Assembly: GCA_029553505.1 (NCBI GenBank) | Contig: JAKPKY010000165.1 | Coordinates: 100,595 to 136,096 of the forward strand | Direction: 5' to 3' | DNA length: 35,502 nt | From: Planctomycetota bacterium | GTDB taxonomy: Bacteria > Planctomycetota > Phycisphaerae > SM23-33 | Shown: positions 14,959 through 22,189 of the stretch, one piece after another | Position numbering within the stretch: the first letter of the stretch is position 1 | Layout of the letters: each line of letters begins with the position of its first letter | Made by a program: the position numbers and the translations under genes | Notes under the pieces: generated by a model | The model's database searches: none | What the model saw: the letters and a program-made list of their open reading frames with translations, nothing else | What the model was told of the DNA's origin: nothing

Positions 14959-15043
14959 AGCAGGGATGAACGCGGATAAACGCGGATTCTGGAAATCGTA
15001 TCCCGTTTTTATCGGCGTTGATCTGTGTTCATCCCTGCCGGCT
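14959..15043. repeat. Long imperfect palindrome upstream of the PEP-CTERM gene
   Basis: The left arm AGCAGGGATGAACGCGGAT (from 14959) and right arm ATCTGTGTTCATCCCTGC (to about 15038) pair over roughly 28 bp with a few mismatches and a loop of about 23 nt. It lies 13 bp after the stop codon of the DUF2339 gene on the minus strand, where it could act as an RNA 3'-end hairpin. The rest of 14758-14958 contains nothing I recognise. Confidence 0.65.
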
Positions 15044-15055
15044 GTTTGGGAGTCA

Positions 15056-18001
15056 TCAAAGCTTGTCGCGCGGGGGGCGGTCCCAGTGGGCCAGGGCCTC
15101 GCGGAAGTATTTCTGGTACAGCAGCGACGCGCCCACCAGCAGCCCCCCCAGCGCCACGAACGACGCGATGCGGTATCCCGCCTCCACGTCGGACATGTCC
15201 ACCAGCAGCACCTTGCCCAGCGTGACGGCGAACAGCGCCAGCGCGAGGTATCGCACCGGGGCGTATCGGGCGAGGAACCCCGCCGCCAGGACGACGGCAG
15301 CGTAGACCGCCCACCAGATCGAGTAGCCCACCTGCCGCGCCTGGGCGACGTTGGCGAAGGACTGCCCGTGGAAGTGGAAGTAGCGGTCGATCTCGAAACT
15401 GCCCGCCCAGACGATCGCCCCGGCCGCGGGAAGGATCAGCAGGTGGCGCAGCGTCGCGGGCAGCGCGCCGCCCGGCAGTCGCCTGGCCAGGGCCCGCGCG
15501 CACAGCAGGCCCGCGCCGGCGACAGCCAGCGCCGAGCCGAACTGCCAGTTGACGGCCACCGCCACGCCCGCCGGCGGACCGTCCAGGCGGAGCGCCAGCG
15601 TGTCGTAGGCGAGGAGCTTCGCCGTCGTCAAAAGAATCAGGATCGCGCCGCTGGCGCTCGCCCAGGCGCTGCGGCGCGCCAGGGCGACGGCGGACACGCC
15701 GCACGCCAGCGCCAGCCAGGCCCACGTCGCGCCGACGGCCGGCAGAAGCTGGCACGCCTCGACCGCCCAGACGCCCGCGCCCAGCCAGAGCATCACGCCC
15801 GCCAGCGTCCGCTCCGCGCGGAGGTTCTCGATGGCCGGGCCCGCGCGGAGAAGCCCCGCCGAGACGGCGCCCGAGACGGCGAGCGTCGCGGCCAGCAGCA
15901 GTCGCCACGGCACGGCCGTGCCGGCGAAGGTCAGCATCGTCGCCGCCAGGCGGCCGTCGTACGGCACGTCCAGGTGGACGTAGTGCGCGATCGCCAGCAG
16001 CAGCACGGCGAAGGACTTGGCCAGCAGCATCCGGCTGGCGAGCCGGCGGGCGATGAGCATCGTGACGGCCGCCTGGATCGCCCACGCGTAGGTGATCGTC
16101 GCGCGGTCGAACTGGATCGGCGCGAACAGCGCCGCCAGCACCAGCCCGCAGGCTAGGTACGCGTTGCCCAGGATCGCCCGCCTGCCGCGGAGCAGGAAGA
16201 CGGACAGGACAATCGCCCCGGCCGCCAGCAGCGCCGTATACGCGCCCATCCACGGCTGATACCCCGCGGACAACAACAAGCCATAGGTGCTCCAGAACAT
16301 CAAGGCCGTCGCCAGCGAGGCCAGCGCGGCGTCGAGTTTTTCGCGCGTGGCGAACGATTTCCGCCACGCCCGCAAGAGCACGTCGGCCGTCAGCAGGGCG
16401 TAGAACGCCCAGATCCACACCGACGAAGCGAGTTCTCCGATGTTCTCGAGAAATCCCCCTTCCATCGTCACCATAATCACGGGATACGAGCAGACCAGCA
16501 GGCCCATGCGCAGCCAGTGCCAGCGCCGCCACAGGCACACGCCCAGCAGCACGGCGTCCATCAGGAACAGGTGGGTCAGCGTTGCGTGGCGGCCCATGGA
16601 TTCGAGGGTTACCAGCAACAGAAGGGACATCGCGACGGCGCAGGCCGCCGCCATCGCGATGCCCGCGTGGACGTGGGCGCGCCCGAATCGCGTCGCCACG
16701 GCCGCGAAGCCCACGAACAGCGCGAACAGGCTCCACGCGCACGCCAGGGTGGCCGTCGCCTGCGGGTCGCTGTAATGCGCGCCGCACCAACTCGACACCA
16801 GCATCACCGTGCCGCCGACGGCCAGCAGCGGCGGGATGTTCCACTGGCGGATCGTCCCGACGGCCAGCAACGCCGCGCCCAGCGCGAGCAGGTGGACGAA
16901 GAGCCCGTGGCCGGGCATGTCGTCGAGGGTGAAGCCCAGCAGTTCCATCAGCGCCCCGGCCGCGACGACGGTCATCGCCAGCGCCAAAAAGACGTTCATC
17001 CGCCCCCGCCCGGCCATGACGACGGCGTAGGCCAGGAACATCGCGGTCAGCGCCCACGCGAACGCCAGCGTGGCGGCCGCCTGCGGGGCGCTGTAGTGCG
17101 CGCCGCACCAGCCCGCCGTCAGCAGGATCGTCCCGGCCAGCGCCAGCAGCGGCGGGGCGGACCAGTTGCGGATCGCCCCGACGGCGAGGAAGCCCGCCCC
17201 CGCCACCAGCAGGTAGCACATGAGCACGACCTGCTCGTTCCGCCCGGTGCTCAGCAGCAGCGGCGTCAGGTACGCGCCGATCTGGACGAGGACGGTCGTC
17301 GAGAGCATGCGGCTGCGGACGCTCAGGGCCGCGCCGAGGACCGTCACCGCGCACATCAGGGCGAACGCGACGGGCGTGGGGACCAGCGCGTAGAACTTCG
17401 GGCTGGCGGCGTAGGCGGCGGCGTAGAGCAGGGCGATTCCGCCGCCGGTGGCCCCGGCCGCGAAGACGCGCATCGCCTTGCGGAGCGTCCACTCACCCGC
17501 GCCCAGCAGCGCCGCACCGCCCAGCGCGACGATCAGCACGCGGAGGGTCGGGTGGATCCACCCTTTCTGCGCGGCGTACTGAAAGAAGAACACCGCGCCC
17601 AGCAGCAGCACGACGATCCCGATCTTGTTGAGCCAGCTGGCGCCGAGCCGCTGCTCGAGGGAGACGCCGGCGGGGTGTGGCGGCGCGGCCTTCGGCGCGC
17701 CCGGCGGGCGGAGCAGGGAGGGCGCCTTCTCCAGCGGCGGCTGGCCCAGCGGCGGAAGCGGAGTCGCGCCGGGGCGCGGCGAGTCCGGAATCGGCGCGGG
17801 CTTGGGTTGGGGCGCCGGCTGCGGGGTCTGCGGAACCGGCGCGGGCTTGGCGTATCCGGCCGGGAGCGGGGGCGGCGTCGCCGCCGGGCGCGACTCGGCG
17901 CTCAGCGCGCCCAGACGCTTCTCCAGGTCCGCCAGCAGACGCTTGAGGCTCGCCAGTTCCTCGCCGAGTCGCTCGATCCGTTCGTCGTCGCGCCGGTCCA
18001 T
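15056..18001 (-). CDS. DUF2339 polytopic membrane protein
   Basis: A 981-residue protein. Residues about 1-30 form a charged coiled coil (DERIERLGEELASLKRLLADLEKRL). Residues about 35-115 are rich in Pro and Ala. From LGASWLNKIGIVVLLLGAVFFFQYAAQKGWI onward more than 20 hydrophobic segments follow, with the family-typical GGIALLYAAAYAASPKFYAL. Proteins of this family are large membrane proteins with no established function. Internal duplications are visible (AGTILLTAGWCGAHYSAPQAAATLAFAWAL against GGTVMLVSSWCGAHYSDPQATATLACAWSL). GGGGAG sits just before the ATG at 18001, behind a strong promoter. It follows the esterase gene on the same strand by 76 bp but has its own promoter. Confidence 0.88.
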   Translation of the reverse strand: MDRRDDERIERLGEELASLKRLLADLEKRLGALSAESRPAATPPPLPAGYAKPAPVPQTPQPAPQPKPAPIPDSPRPGATPLPPLGQPPLEKAPSLLRPPGAPKAAPPHPAGVSLEQRLGASWLNKIGIVVLLLGAVFFFQYAAQKGWIHPTLRVLIVALGGAALLGAGEWTLRKAMRVFAAGATGGGIALLYAAAYAASPKFYALVPTPVAFALMCAVTVLGAALSVRSRMLSTTVLVQIGAYLTPLLLSTGRNEQVVLMCYLLVAGAGFLAVGAIRNWSAPPLLALAGTILLTAGWCGAHYSAPQAAATLAFAWALTAMFLAYAVVMAGRGRMNVFLALAMTVVAAGALMELLGFTLDDMPGHGLFVHLLALGAALLAVGTIRQWNIPPLLAVGGTVMLVSSWCGAHYSDPQATATLACAWSLFALFVGFAAVATRFGRAHVHAGIAMAAACAVAMSLLLLVTLESMGRHATLTHLFLMDAVLLGVCLWRRWHWLRMGLLVCSYPVIMVTMEGGFLENIGELASSVWIWAFYALLTADVLLRAWRKSFATREKLDAALASLATALMFWSTYGLLLSAGYQPWMGAYTALLAAGAIVLSVFLLRGRRAILGNAYLACGLVLAALFAPIQFDRATITYAWAIQAAVTMLIARRLASRMLLAKSFAVLLLAIAHYVHLDVPYDGRLAATMLTFAGTAVPWRLLLAATLAVSGAVSAGLLRAGPAIENLRAERTLAGVMLWLGAGVWAVEACQLLPAVGATWAWLALACGVSAVALARRSAWASASGAILILLTTAKLLAYDTLALRLDGPPAGVAVAVNWQFGSALAVAGAGLLCARALARRLPGGALPATLRHLLILPAAGAIVWAGSFEIDRYFHFHGQSFANVAQARQVGYSIWWAVYAAVVLAAGFLARYAPVRYLALALFAVTLGKVLLVDMSDVEAGYRIASFVALGGLLVGASLLYQKYFREALAHWDRPPRDKL

Positions 18002-18032
18002 GTCGGTCTCCCCGTGCTGAGCTGCCGGGGCG

Positions 18033-18061
18033 AGTGTACCTGCCGGCCGCGCGCCACGCAA
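18033..18061 (-). promoter_or_regulatory. Promoter of the DUF2339 gene
   Basis: Minus strand: TTGCGT (18061-18056), a 17-bp spacer, TACACT (18038-18033). The predicted start near 18026 leaves about 25 nt of leader with a GGGGAG site. Confidence 0.65.
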
Positions 18062-18077
18062 CGGGCCGCCGGGCGCG

Positions 18078-19460
18078 TCATTTCGCCGGGCGCGTCGCGG
18101 CGTCGCCCGTGACGTACTTGCGGCGCATGGTTTCGACGACGCCCTGGGCGTCCGGCGGGCTGCGGTGCTTCAGCCAGGGCGCGACGATCGCGCGGGCGTC
18201 GGGGCTGTGCGCGATCCGCGTGAACGCCCAGTACTGGAGCGGGCCCGGATTGATCGGGTCGTCCAGGCTGATCCGCATGACGATCGGGCAGCGGATCCGC
18301 CGCGCGAAGTAGCTCACGTCGTAGTACGCCAGCGTCTTTTCGAACATCTCCCGCGCGGTCATTCCGGACGGCGGGTCGAGGGTCATGTTGGCCTTGTAGG
18401 CGAACGTCAGCAGGTCCATGCGGCTTCGCCCGGCGATGGACGCCTCCGCCAGCGCCACGTCGCGCACCAGGCCTGCCGTCGCCAGCGCCAGCGACCCGCC
18501 CTGGCTGAACCCCGTCACGACGATCCGCGCCGGGTCCACCTCCGGCAGCGAGCGCAGGAAGTCCACCGCGCGCGGCCCGGCTGCGTAGGCGGCCCGGTAG
18601 TAGTACGTCGCCTTGTCCTGCCGGCCGATGCCCTGGTACTCCTCCGCGAACCAGTGTTCGCGGGGGTGCGTCCGCCCCGACTCGCCCCCGAACGGAAGGT
18701 CGTGGATGCTGATGGCCAGGAACACGTACCCGCGCTCCAGCGCCGACGCCTGCACCGCCGCCGAATGATACCCCGCGCTGGGCAGCGAGAGGATGGCCGG
18801 GGCCTTCTGCCCCGCCCGCAGCCCCGGCGGGATGCCCAGGTATCCGCGGATGCGCCGGCCGCCCAGGCCGTTGAAGCTCACTTCCCGGAACGGTTCGGGG
18901 ATCAGCCTGCGGTCCTTCGGCTCGCTGTATTTCGCGTCCAGCGGGCTCTTGCGCATCTCCGCGAGGGTTCGCGCCCAGAACTCGTCGAAGTCCTTCGGCT
19001 CCAGGTCCGGCAGCGTCCATTGGCTCGGTTTGTACAGCAGCGCCGTCTCGATGCGCCGGACGACGGTCCCGCCCGCGGTCAGCTCCAGGCGGAATTCGTA
19101 GGGGCCCGGCTGTTTGGGGCGAAACGTCGCCGGAACGTCCACGGAGGCCCCTGCCGGCAGCGCCACCTCCTGCTGGCGCGTCTCGATGGCCGCGCCGTCC
19201 TCGTTGGGTCGGTACTCCGCCAGCGTGATCCGCACGGAGCCCCGCAGCGGCCGGCCGGACCGGTTCACCAGCCGCGTCGGAAGCTCCAGCGCGTCGGTCT
19301 CGAAGAGGTGGTCCTTCGGCCAAGCGTCGAACCGGACCTGCACGGTTTCTGCCGGGGCCGATTGCGCCTGGGTGGCGGGGGCGGTCGCGGGCGGCGCCGC
19401 CCAGGCCGGGCGCGACAGCAGGAGGATCGCGGCGATGGACAACAGGACGTGTCGTTTCAT
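18078..19460 (-). CDS. Secreted alpha/beta-hydrolase, acetyl xylan esterase (CE7)-like
   Basis: A 460-residue protein with signal peptide MKRHVLLSIAAILLLSRPAWA. An N-terminal beta-rich domain of about 110 residues (ALELPTRLVNRSGRPLRGSVRITLAEYRP) precedes the catalytic domain, which starts at about LEPKDFDEFWARTLAEM. That DFDEFWxxTL entry, RRIRGYLGIPPG, the nucleophile elbow GFSQGG, an acid-loop SLDDPINPG and a late His (LKHRSPPD) fit the AXE1/CE7 family of acetyl esterases. A role in deacetylating polysaccharide or small acetylated sugars outside the cytoplasm is likely. The extra beta domain makes it longer than typical CE7 enzymes (about 320 residues). GGGAG lies about 8 nt before the ATG. 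Confidence 0.82.
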   Translation of the reverse strand: MKRHVLLSIAAILLLSRPAWAAPPATAPATQAQSAPAETVQVRFDAWPKDHLFETDALELPTRLVNRSGRPLRGSVRITLAEYRPNEDGAAIETRQQEVALPAGASVDVPATFRPKQPGPYEFRLELTAGGTVVRRIETALLYKPSQWTLPDLEPKDFDEFWARTLAEMRKSPLDAKYSEPKDRRLIPEPFREVSFNGLGGRRIRGYLGIPPGLRAGQKAPAILSLPSAGYHSAAVQASALERGYVFLAISIHDLPFGGESGRTHPREHWFAEEYQGIGRQDKATYYYRAAYAAGPRAVDFLRSLPEVDPARIVVTGFSQGGSLALATAGLVRDVALAEASIAGRSRMDLLTFAYKANMTLDPPSGMTAREMFEKTLAYYDVSYFARRIRCPIVMRISLDDPINPGPLQYWAFTRIAHSPDARAIVAPWLKHRSPPDAQGVVETMRRKYVTGDAATRPAK

Positions 19461-19531
19461 GGAGGGCTCCCGGCGGAACGTGTCGCGGCGGGGCGCGCAA
19501 CCGCTGCGGGCCCCGGAAAGGACGCACGGGA

Positions 19532-19561
19532 ATGATGGGCCCCGGCGCGACGCCTTGTCAA
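19532..19561 (-). promoter_or_regulatory. Candidate promoter of the esterase gene
   Basis: Minus strand: consensus TTGACA (19561-19556), an 18-bp spacer, CATCAT (19537-19532), predicting a leader of about 65 nt. It diverges from the promoter at 19593-19621. Confidence 0.5.
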
Positions 19562-19592
19562 GGTCGAAAGCAACGCGACACCCCGCCGGCCG

Positions 19593-19621
19593 TTGCGTGC
19601 GCGGGGCGCTTGCGGTACGCT
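19593..19621 (+). promoter_or_regulatory. Leaderless promoter of the CDP-alcohol phosphatidyltransferase gene
   Basis: TTGCGT (19593-19598), a 17-bp spacer, TACGCT (19616-19621), then 7 nt to the ATG at 19629. Confidence 0.65.
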
Positions 19622-19628
19622 TCCGGGC

Positions 19629-20429
19629 ATGATCGGAAAGGCCGTCGGAGCCGGATTCGTCGCCGCGCGCGATTTCGTCGCGCGCGGGCTGCTGCGCCTG
19701 GGCGTCACGCCCAACATGCTCACGCTGACGGGCATGGCGTTCACAGCCGCCGCCGCCGTCTGCTACGCGCTCGGCGCGGGCAGCCGGTTCGCCAACCCCT
19801 GGGGACCGGACGACTGGGCCAACGGATACCTGCTCCTGGCTGGGGCGCTGCTGATCCTCGCCTCCGCCTGCGACATGCTCGATGGCGCCGTCGCCCGGCT
19901 GGGCAACCGCGGAACCGTCTTCGGCGCCTTCCTCGACAGCACGCTCGACCGGTACAGCGACTTCGCCGTCTACGCCGGAATCGCCGCCCACTACGCGCTC
20001 GTCGAGCCGGCCAACGTCACGTTCATCCTGCTGTGCATGCTGGCGTTCTTCAACGCGTTCATGATCTCCTACGCCCGCGCCCGCGCCGAAGACCTCATCG
20101 CCCGCTGCCGCGTGGGCTACTGGCAGCGCGGGGAGCGGTCGGCCGCCATCCTCATCGCCACGTTCAGCTTCAACATCCCCGCGCTGGTCGTCCAGCAGGC
20201 GCTCTCGCCCCTGTTCACCGCGCTGCGACGGATTCTTTACACCAAGCGGGTCATCGAGGGAAAGCGCGTCATCGAGGATGTCCGCGAGGGCCCGTGGTGG
20301 CTGAAAATCCGCCTGTGGCGCTGGCCTCGAATGACCGTGCCGTACGACGTCATCACGGGGCTGAACATCGCCTGGCTGATCTTCGCGCCGCTGCCCGCGA
20401 CGGACGTCCTCCGCCTGTGGATGAAGTGA
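19629..20429 (+). CDS. CDP-alcohol phosphatidyltransferase family protein
   Basis: A 266-residue integral membrane enzyme. The catalytic signature is complete: D-x2-DG-x2-AR-x8-G-x3-D-x3-D, seen as DMLDGAVARLGNRGTVFGAFLDSTLDR (about residues 82-108). It is preceded by the family's GVTPNMLTLTG. About five hydrophobic segments flank it. It should transfer a CDP-linked lipid headgroup or phosphatidyl group to an alcohol in phospholipid synthesis. Length and motif fit PgsA- or phosphatidylinositol-phosphate-synthase-like members, but the acceptor cannot be assigned. The ATG is fixed by a promoter 7 nt upstream. The stop codon lies inside a 13-bp direct repeat that brackets a hairpin element. Confidence 0.88.
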   Translation: MIGKAVGAGFVAARDFVARGLLRLGVTPNMLTLTGMAFTAAAAVCYALGAGSRFANPWGPDDWANGYLLLAGALLILASACDMLDGAVARLGNRGTVFGAFLDSTLDRYSDFAVYAGIAAHYALVEPANVTFILLCMLAFFNAFMISYARARAEDLIARCRVGYWQRGERSAAILIATFSFNIPALVVQQALSPLFTALRRILYTKRVIEGKRVIEDVREGPWWLKIRLWRWPRMTVPYDVITGLNIAWLIFAPLPATDVLRLWMK

Positions 20430-20505
20430 CGGGGGTGCCACGGCTTGCTTGTCAAGCCGTGTAGCCGCAAAAACACTGCTTGCAAGCAAGCAGTGCCACC
20501 CTTCC
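20430..20505. repeat. Paired hairpin element between 13-bp direct repeats
   Basis: Hairpins CACGGCTTG-CTTGT-CAAGCCGTG and ACTGCTTGC-AA-GCAAGCAGT stand head to head with the TGCCAC tag at the right end. The 76-bp unit is bracketed by GTGGATGAAGTGA at 20417-20429 (last codons and stop of the upstream gene) and 20506-20518. This looks like insertion with target duplication. Confidence 0.85.
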
Positions 20506-20531
20506 GTGGATGAAGTGATTGAGGGTGTTCG

Positions 20532-20570
20532 CACGGCCAGTCCCGATCCACAACATCGGGACAGGCCGTG
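20532..20570. repeat. Second hairpin in the same gap
   Basis: CACGGCC-AG-TCCCGAT, a 7-nt loop, ATCGGGA-CA-GGCCGTG, followed by GCACCC. The inner words ('gattgaggg', 'atcgggatt') also occur in the hairpin at 4421-4455. It lies between convergent genes and could help end both transcripts. Confidence 0.6.
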
Positions 20571-20584
20571 GCACCCGTAAAAGG

Positions 20585-21958
20585 TTACTCCTCTCCTTCG
20601 CACAGCTCGCCGAAGAGCGTCAGGCTGGTCGCGTCGGAGATTCGGACGCGGACGTATTGCCCCGCGAGCGTCTCCGGGCCGTCGAAGACGACGATGTGGT
20701 CTCCCCGCGTCCGCCCGACGAGCTGTTTCGCGGCGGTCCGCGCCGCGCGGGGCGACGGGCCTTCCACCAGCACCTCCACGGACTGCCCGACGTACGCGCG
20801 GTGGTGCGCCAAACCGACCTGCTCCTGCACGGCCAGCAGCTCGTTGTTGCGGCGCTTCTTGACGTCCGACGGCACGTCGTCTTCCATCGTGCGGGCGGCG
20901 GCCGTGCCGGGACGCGGCGAATACTTGAAGATGAACGAGTTCTTGTAGCCCGCCCGGCGGATCAGGTCGGCCGAGGCCTCGTGGTCCGCTTCCGTCTCCG
21001 TCGGGAACCCCACGATGAAATCGCCCGCCAGCACCACGCCTGGGACGATCGCCCGCGCGCGGGCCAGCAGGTCGTCGTACTCGGCGCGGGTGTAGCGGCG
21101 GTTCATGGCCTTGAGGATCCGGTCGCTGCCGCTCTGGGCGGGGCAGTGGAGGTATTCGCAGACGTTGGGCAGGTCGCGCATCGCCTGGAGGATGTCGTCG
21201 GTGAAGTCCAGCGGGTGGCTGGTGACGAACCGCAGGCGGCGCAGGCCCGGCACGACGGCCACGCGCGCCAGCAGGTCGCTGAAGCGCACCGTGGCCCCGC
21301 CGCCGGTCCAGCGGTAGCGGTTGACGGTCTGTCCGAGCAGGGTGATCTCGCTTCGCCCGGCGTCCACCAGGCGCCGCGCCTCGGCGACGATGTGCTCCGG
21401 CGGGCGGCTTCGCTCCGGGCCGCGAACGAACGGGACCACGCAGTACGTGCAGAAGTTGTCGCACCCGCGCGCCACGCGCACGAACGCCTGCGCGCCGCTG
21501 GGGCAGGCCTCGACGGCGCGGGCCAGGTCGAGCTGCTCCATTCGCGCCTCGGCGTCGGCGTCGCGCGGGCTCTTCCTGCCGGGGTCCACGGCCACCACGC
21601 GCTTACCCCGCGCCGCTTCGGCGAGCATCTCCGGCAGGGCGTACAACTGGTCGGGTCCACAGACGATGTCCACCGCGGGGTAGCGCTGGGGGAGCTTTTC
21701 GCCCATCCGCTGGGCCATGCACCCGAGAACCGCGACGATGAGTTTCCGCCCCGCGCCCTTGCGCTGGGCGTCGGCCCCGAGGCGCGAGAGCACCTTCTGC
21801 TCGGCGTGCCGGCGGACGGAGCAGGTGTTGTAGAGCACCGCGTCGGCCTGGCGCGGGTCGTCGGTCATCTCGTGCCCCGCGGCGCACAGCGCCCCGGCCA
21901 GCAGCTCGCTGTCCAGGCGGTTCATCTGACAACCCAGGGTTTCCAGGTAAATCTTCAT
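20585..21958 (-). CDS. miaB: tRNA-2-methylthio-N6-dimethylallyladenosine synthase
   Basis: A 457-residue radical-SAM methylthiotransferase of normal length. The N-terminal domain supplies three cysteines for the auxiliary 4Fe-4S cluster (LGCQMN, NTCSVR, LGCMAQ). The radical-SAM core has ARGCDNFCTYCVVPFVRGPERSRP (CxxxCxxC), then ITLLGQTVNRY, CPAQSGSDRILKAMNRRYT and GFPTETEADH. The C-terminus (about 390-457) is a TRAM domain. It adds the methylthio group to i6A37 of tRNAs. The LPAQSG-type loop and NRY motif favour MiaB over MtaB or RimO. The ATG at 21958 (MKIYLETLGCQMN) starts the conserved region; the frame continues 15 codons further up without a better start. Confidence 0.95.
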   Translation of the reverse strand: MKIYLETLGCQMNRLDSELLAGALCAAGHEMTDDPRQADAVLYNTCSVRRHAEQKVLSRLGADAQRKGAGRKLIVAVLGCMAQRMGEKLPQRYPAVDIVCGPDQLYALPEMLAEAARGKRVVAVDPGRKSPRDADAEARMEQLDLARAVEACPSGAQAFVRVARGCDNFCTYCVVPFVRGPERSRPPEHIVAEARRLVDAGRSEITLLGQTVNRYRWTGGGATVRFSDLLARVAVVPGLRRLRFVTSHPLDFTDDILQAMRDLPNVCEYLHCPAQSGSDRILKAMNRRYTRAEYDDLLARARAIVPGVVLAGDFIVGFPTETEADHEASADLIRRAGYKNSFIFKYSPRPGTAAARTMEDDVPSDVKKRRNNELLAVQEQVGLAHHRAYVGQSVEVLVEGPSPRAARTAAKQLVGRTRGDHIVVFDGPETLAGQYVRVRISDATSLTLFGELCEGEE

Positions 21959-21975
21959 GGCGGTCCGGGCCCCTG

Positions 21976-22003
21976 ATGATACCGGCGGGAACGGGGCATG
22001 CAA
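21976..22003 (-). promoter_or_regulatory. Promoter of miaB
   Basis: Minus strand: TTGCAT (22003-21998), a 16-bp spacer, TATCAT (21981-21976). The predicted start near 21969 leaves a leader of about 11 nt. Confidence 0.6.
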
Positions 22004-22007
22004 GGAA

Positions 22008-22117
22008 GGCTTCAGGTTACAGATCTCAGGCTTCAGACTACAGGCTTCAGGCGACAGGGCGCCACGGGCGGGCGGTTCCTGAAGCCTTCAGCCTGTAGCC
22101 TCAGGCCTGTCGCCTGC
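22008..22117. repeat. Palindromic 'aggcttcag' repeat between divergent promoters
   Basis: The left half (ggcttcaggttacag, tcaggcttcagactacagg, aggcgacagg) and right half (cctgaagccttcagcc, tgtagcctcaggcc, tgtcgcctg) are rough reverse complements, so the 110 bp can fold on itself. It fills exactly the space between the miaB -35 (22003) and korA -35 (22132) and contains no gene. Confidence 0.6.
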
Positions 22118-22131
22118 TTCCCCCAAATTGC

Positions 22132-22160
22132 TTCAATGGAACCGCGCGGGCCCTTATAAT
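22132..22160 (+). promoter_or_regulatory. Promoter of korAB
   Basis: TTCAAT (22132-22137), a 17-bp spacer, a perfect TATAAT (22155-22160). The leader of about 23 nt carries AGGGAG (22179-22184), 5 nt before the ATG. Confidence 0.65.
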
Positions 22161-22189
22161 ATTCGCGGACCGCGCGTCAGGGAGACGGC

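Noticed and set aside
15009-17492. Long alternative frames over the DUF2339 gene
   Set aside because: Arg-, Gly- and Pro-rich shadow translation; the frame with membrane segments and family motifs is clearly the real one.
22021-22026. Depletion of AGATCT sites as a sign of BglII-like restriction
   Set aside because: I saw two sites (22021 and 31101), close to what this base composition predicts for the length, so neither depletion nor specificity can be argued from the window.
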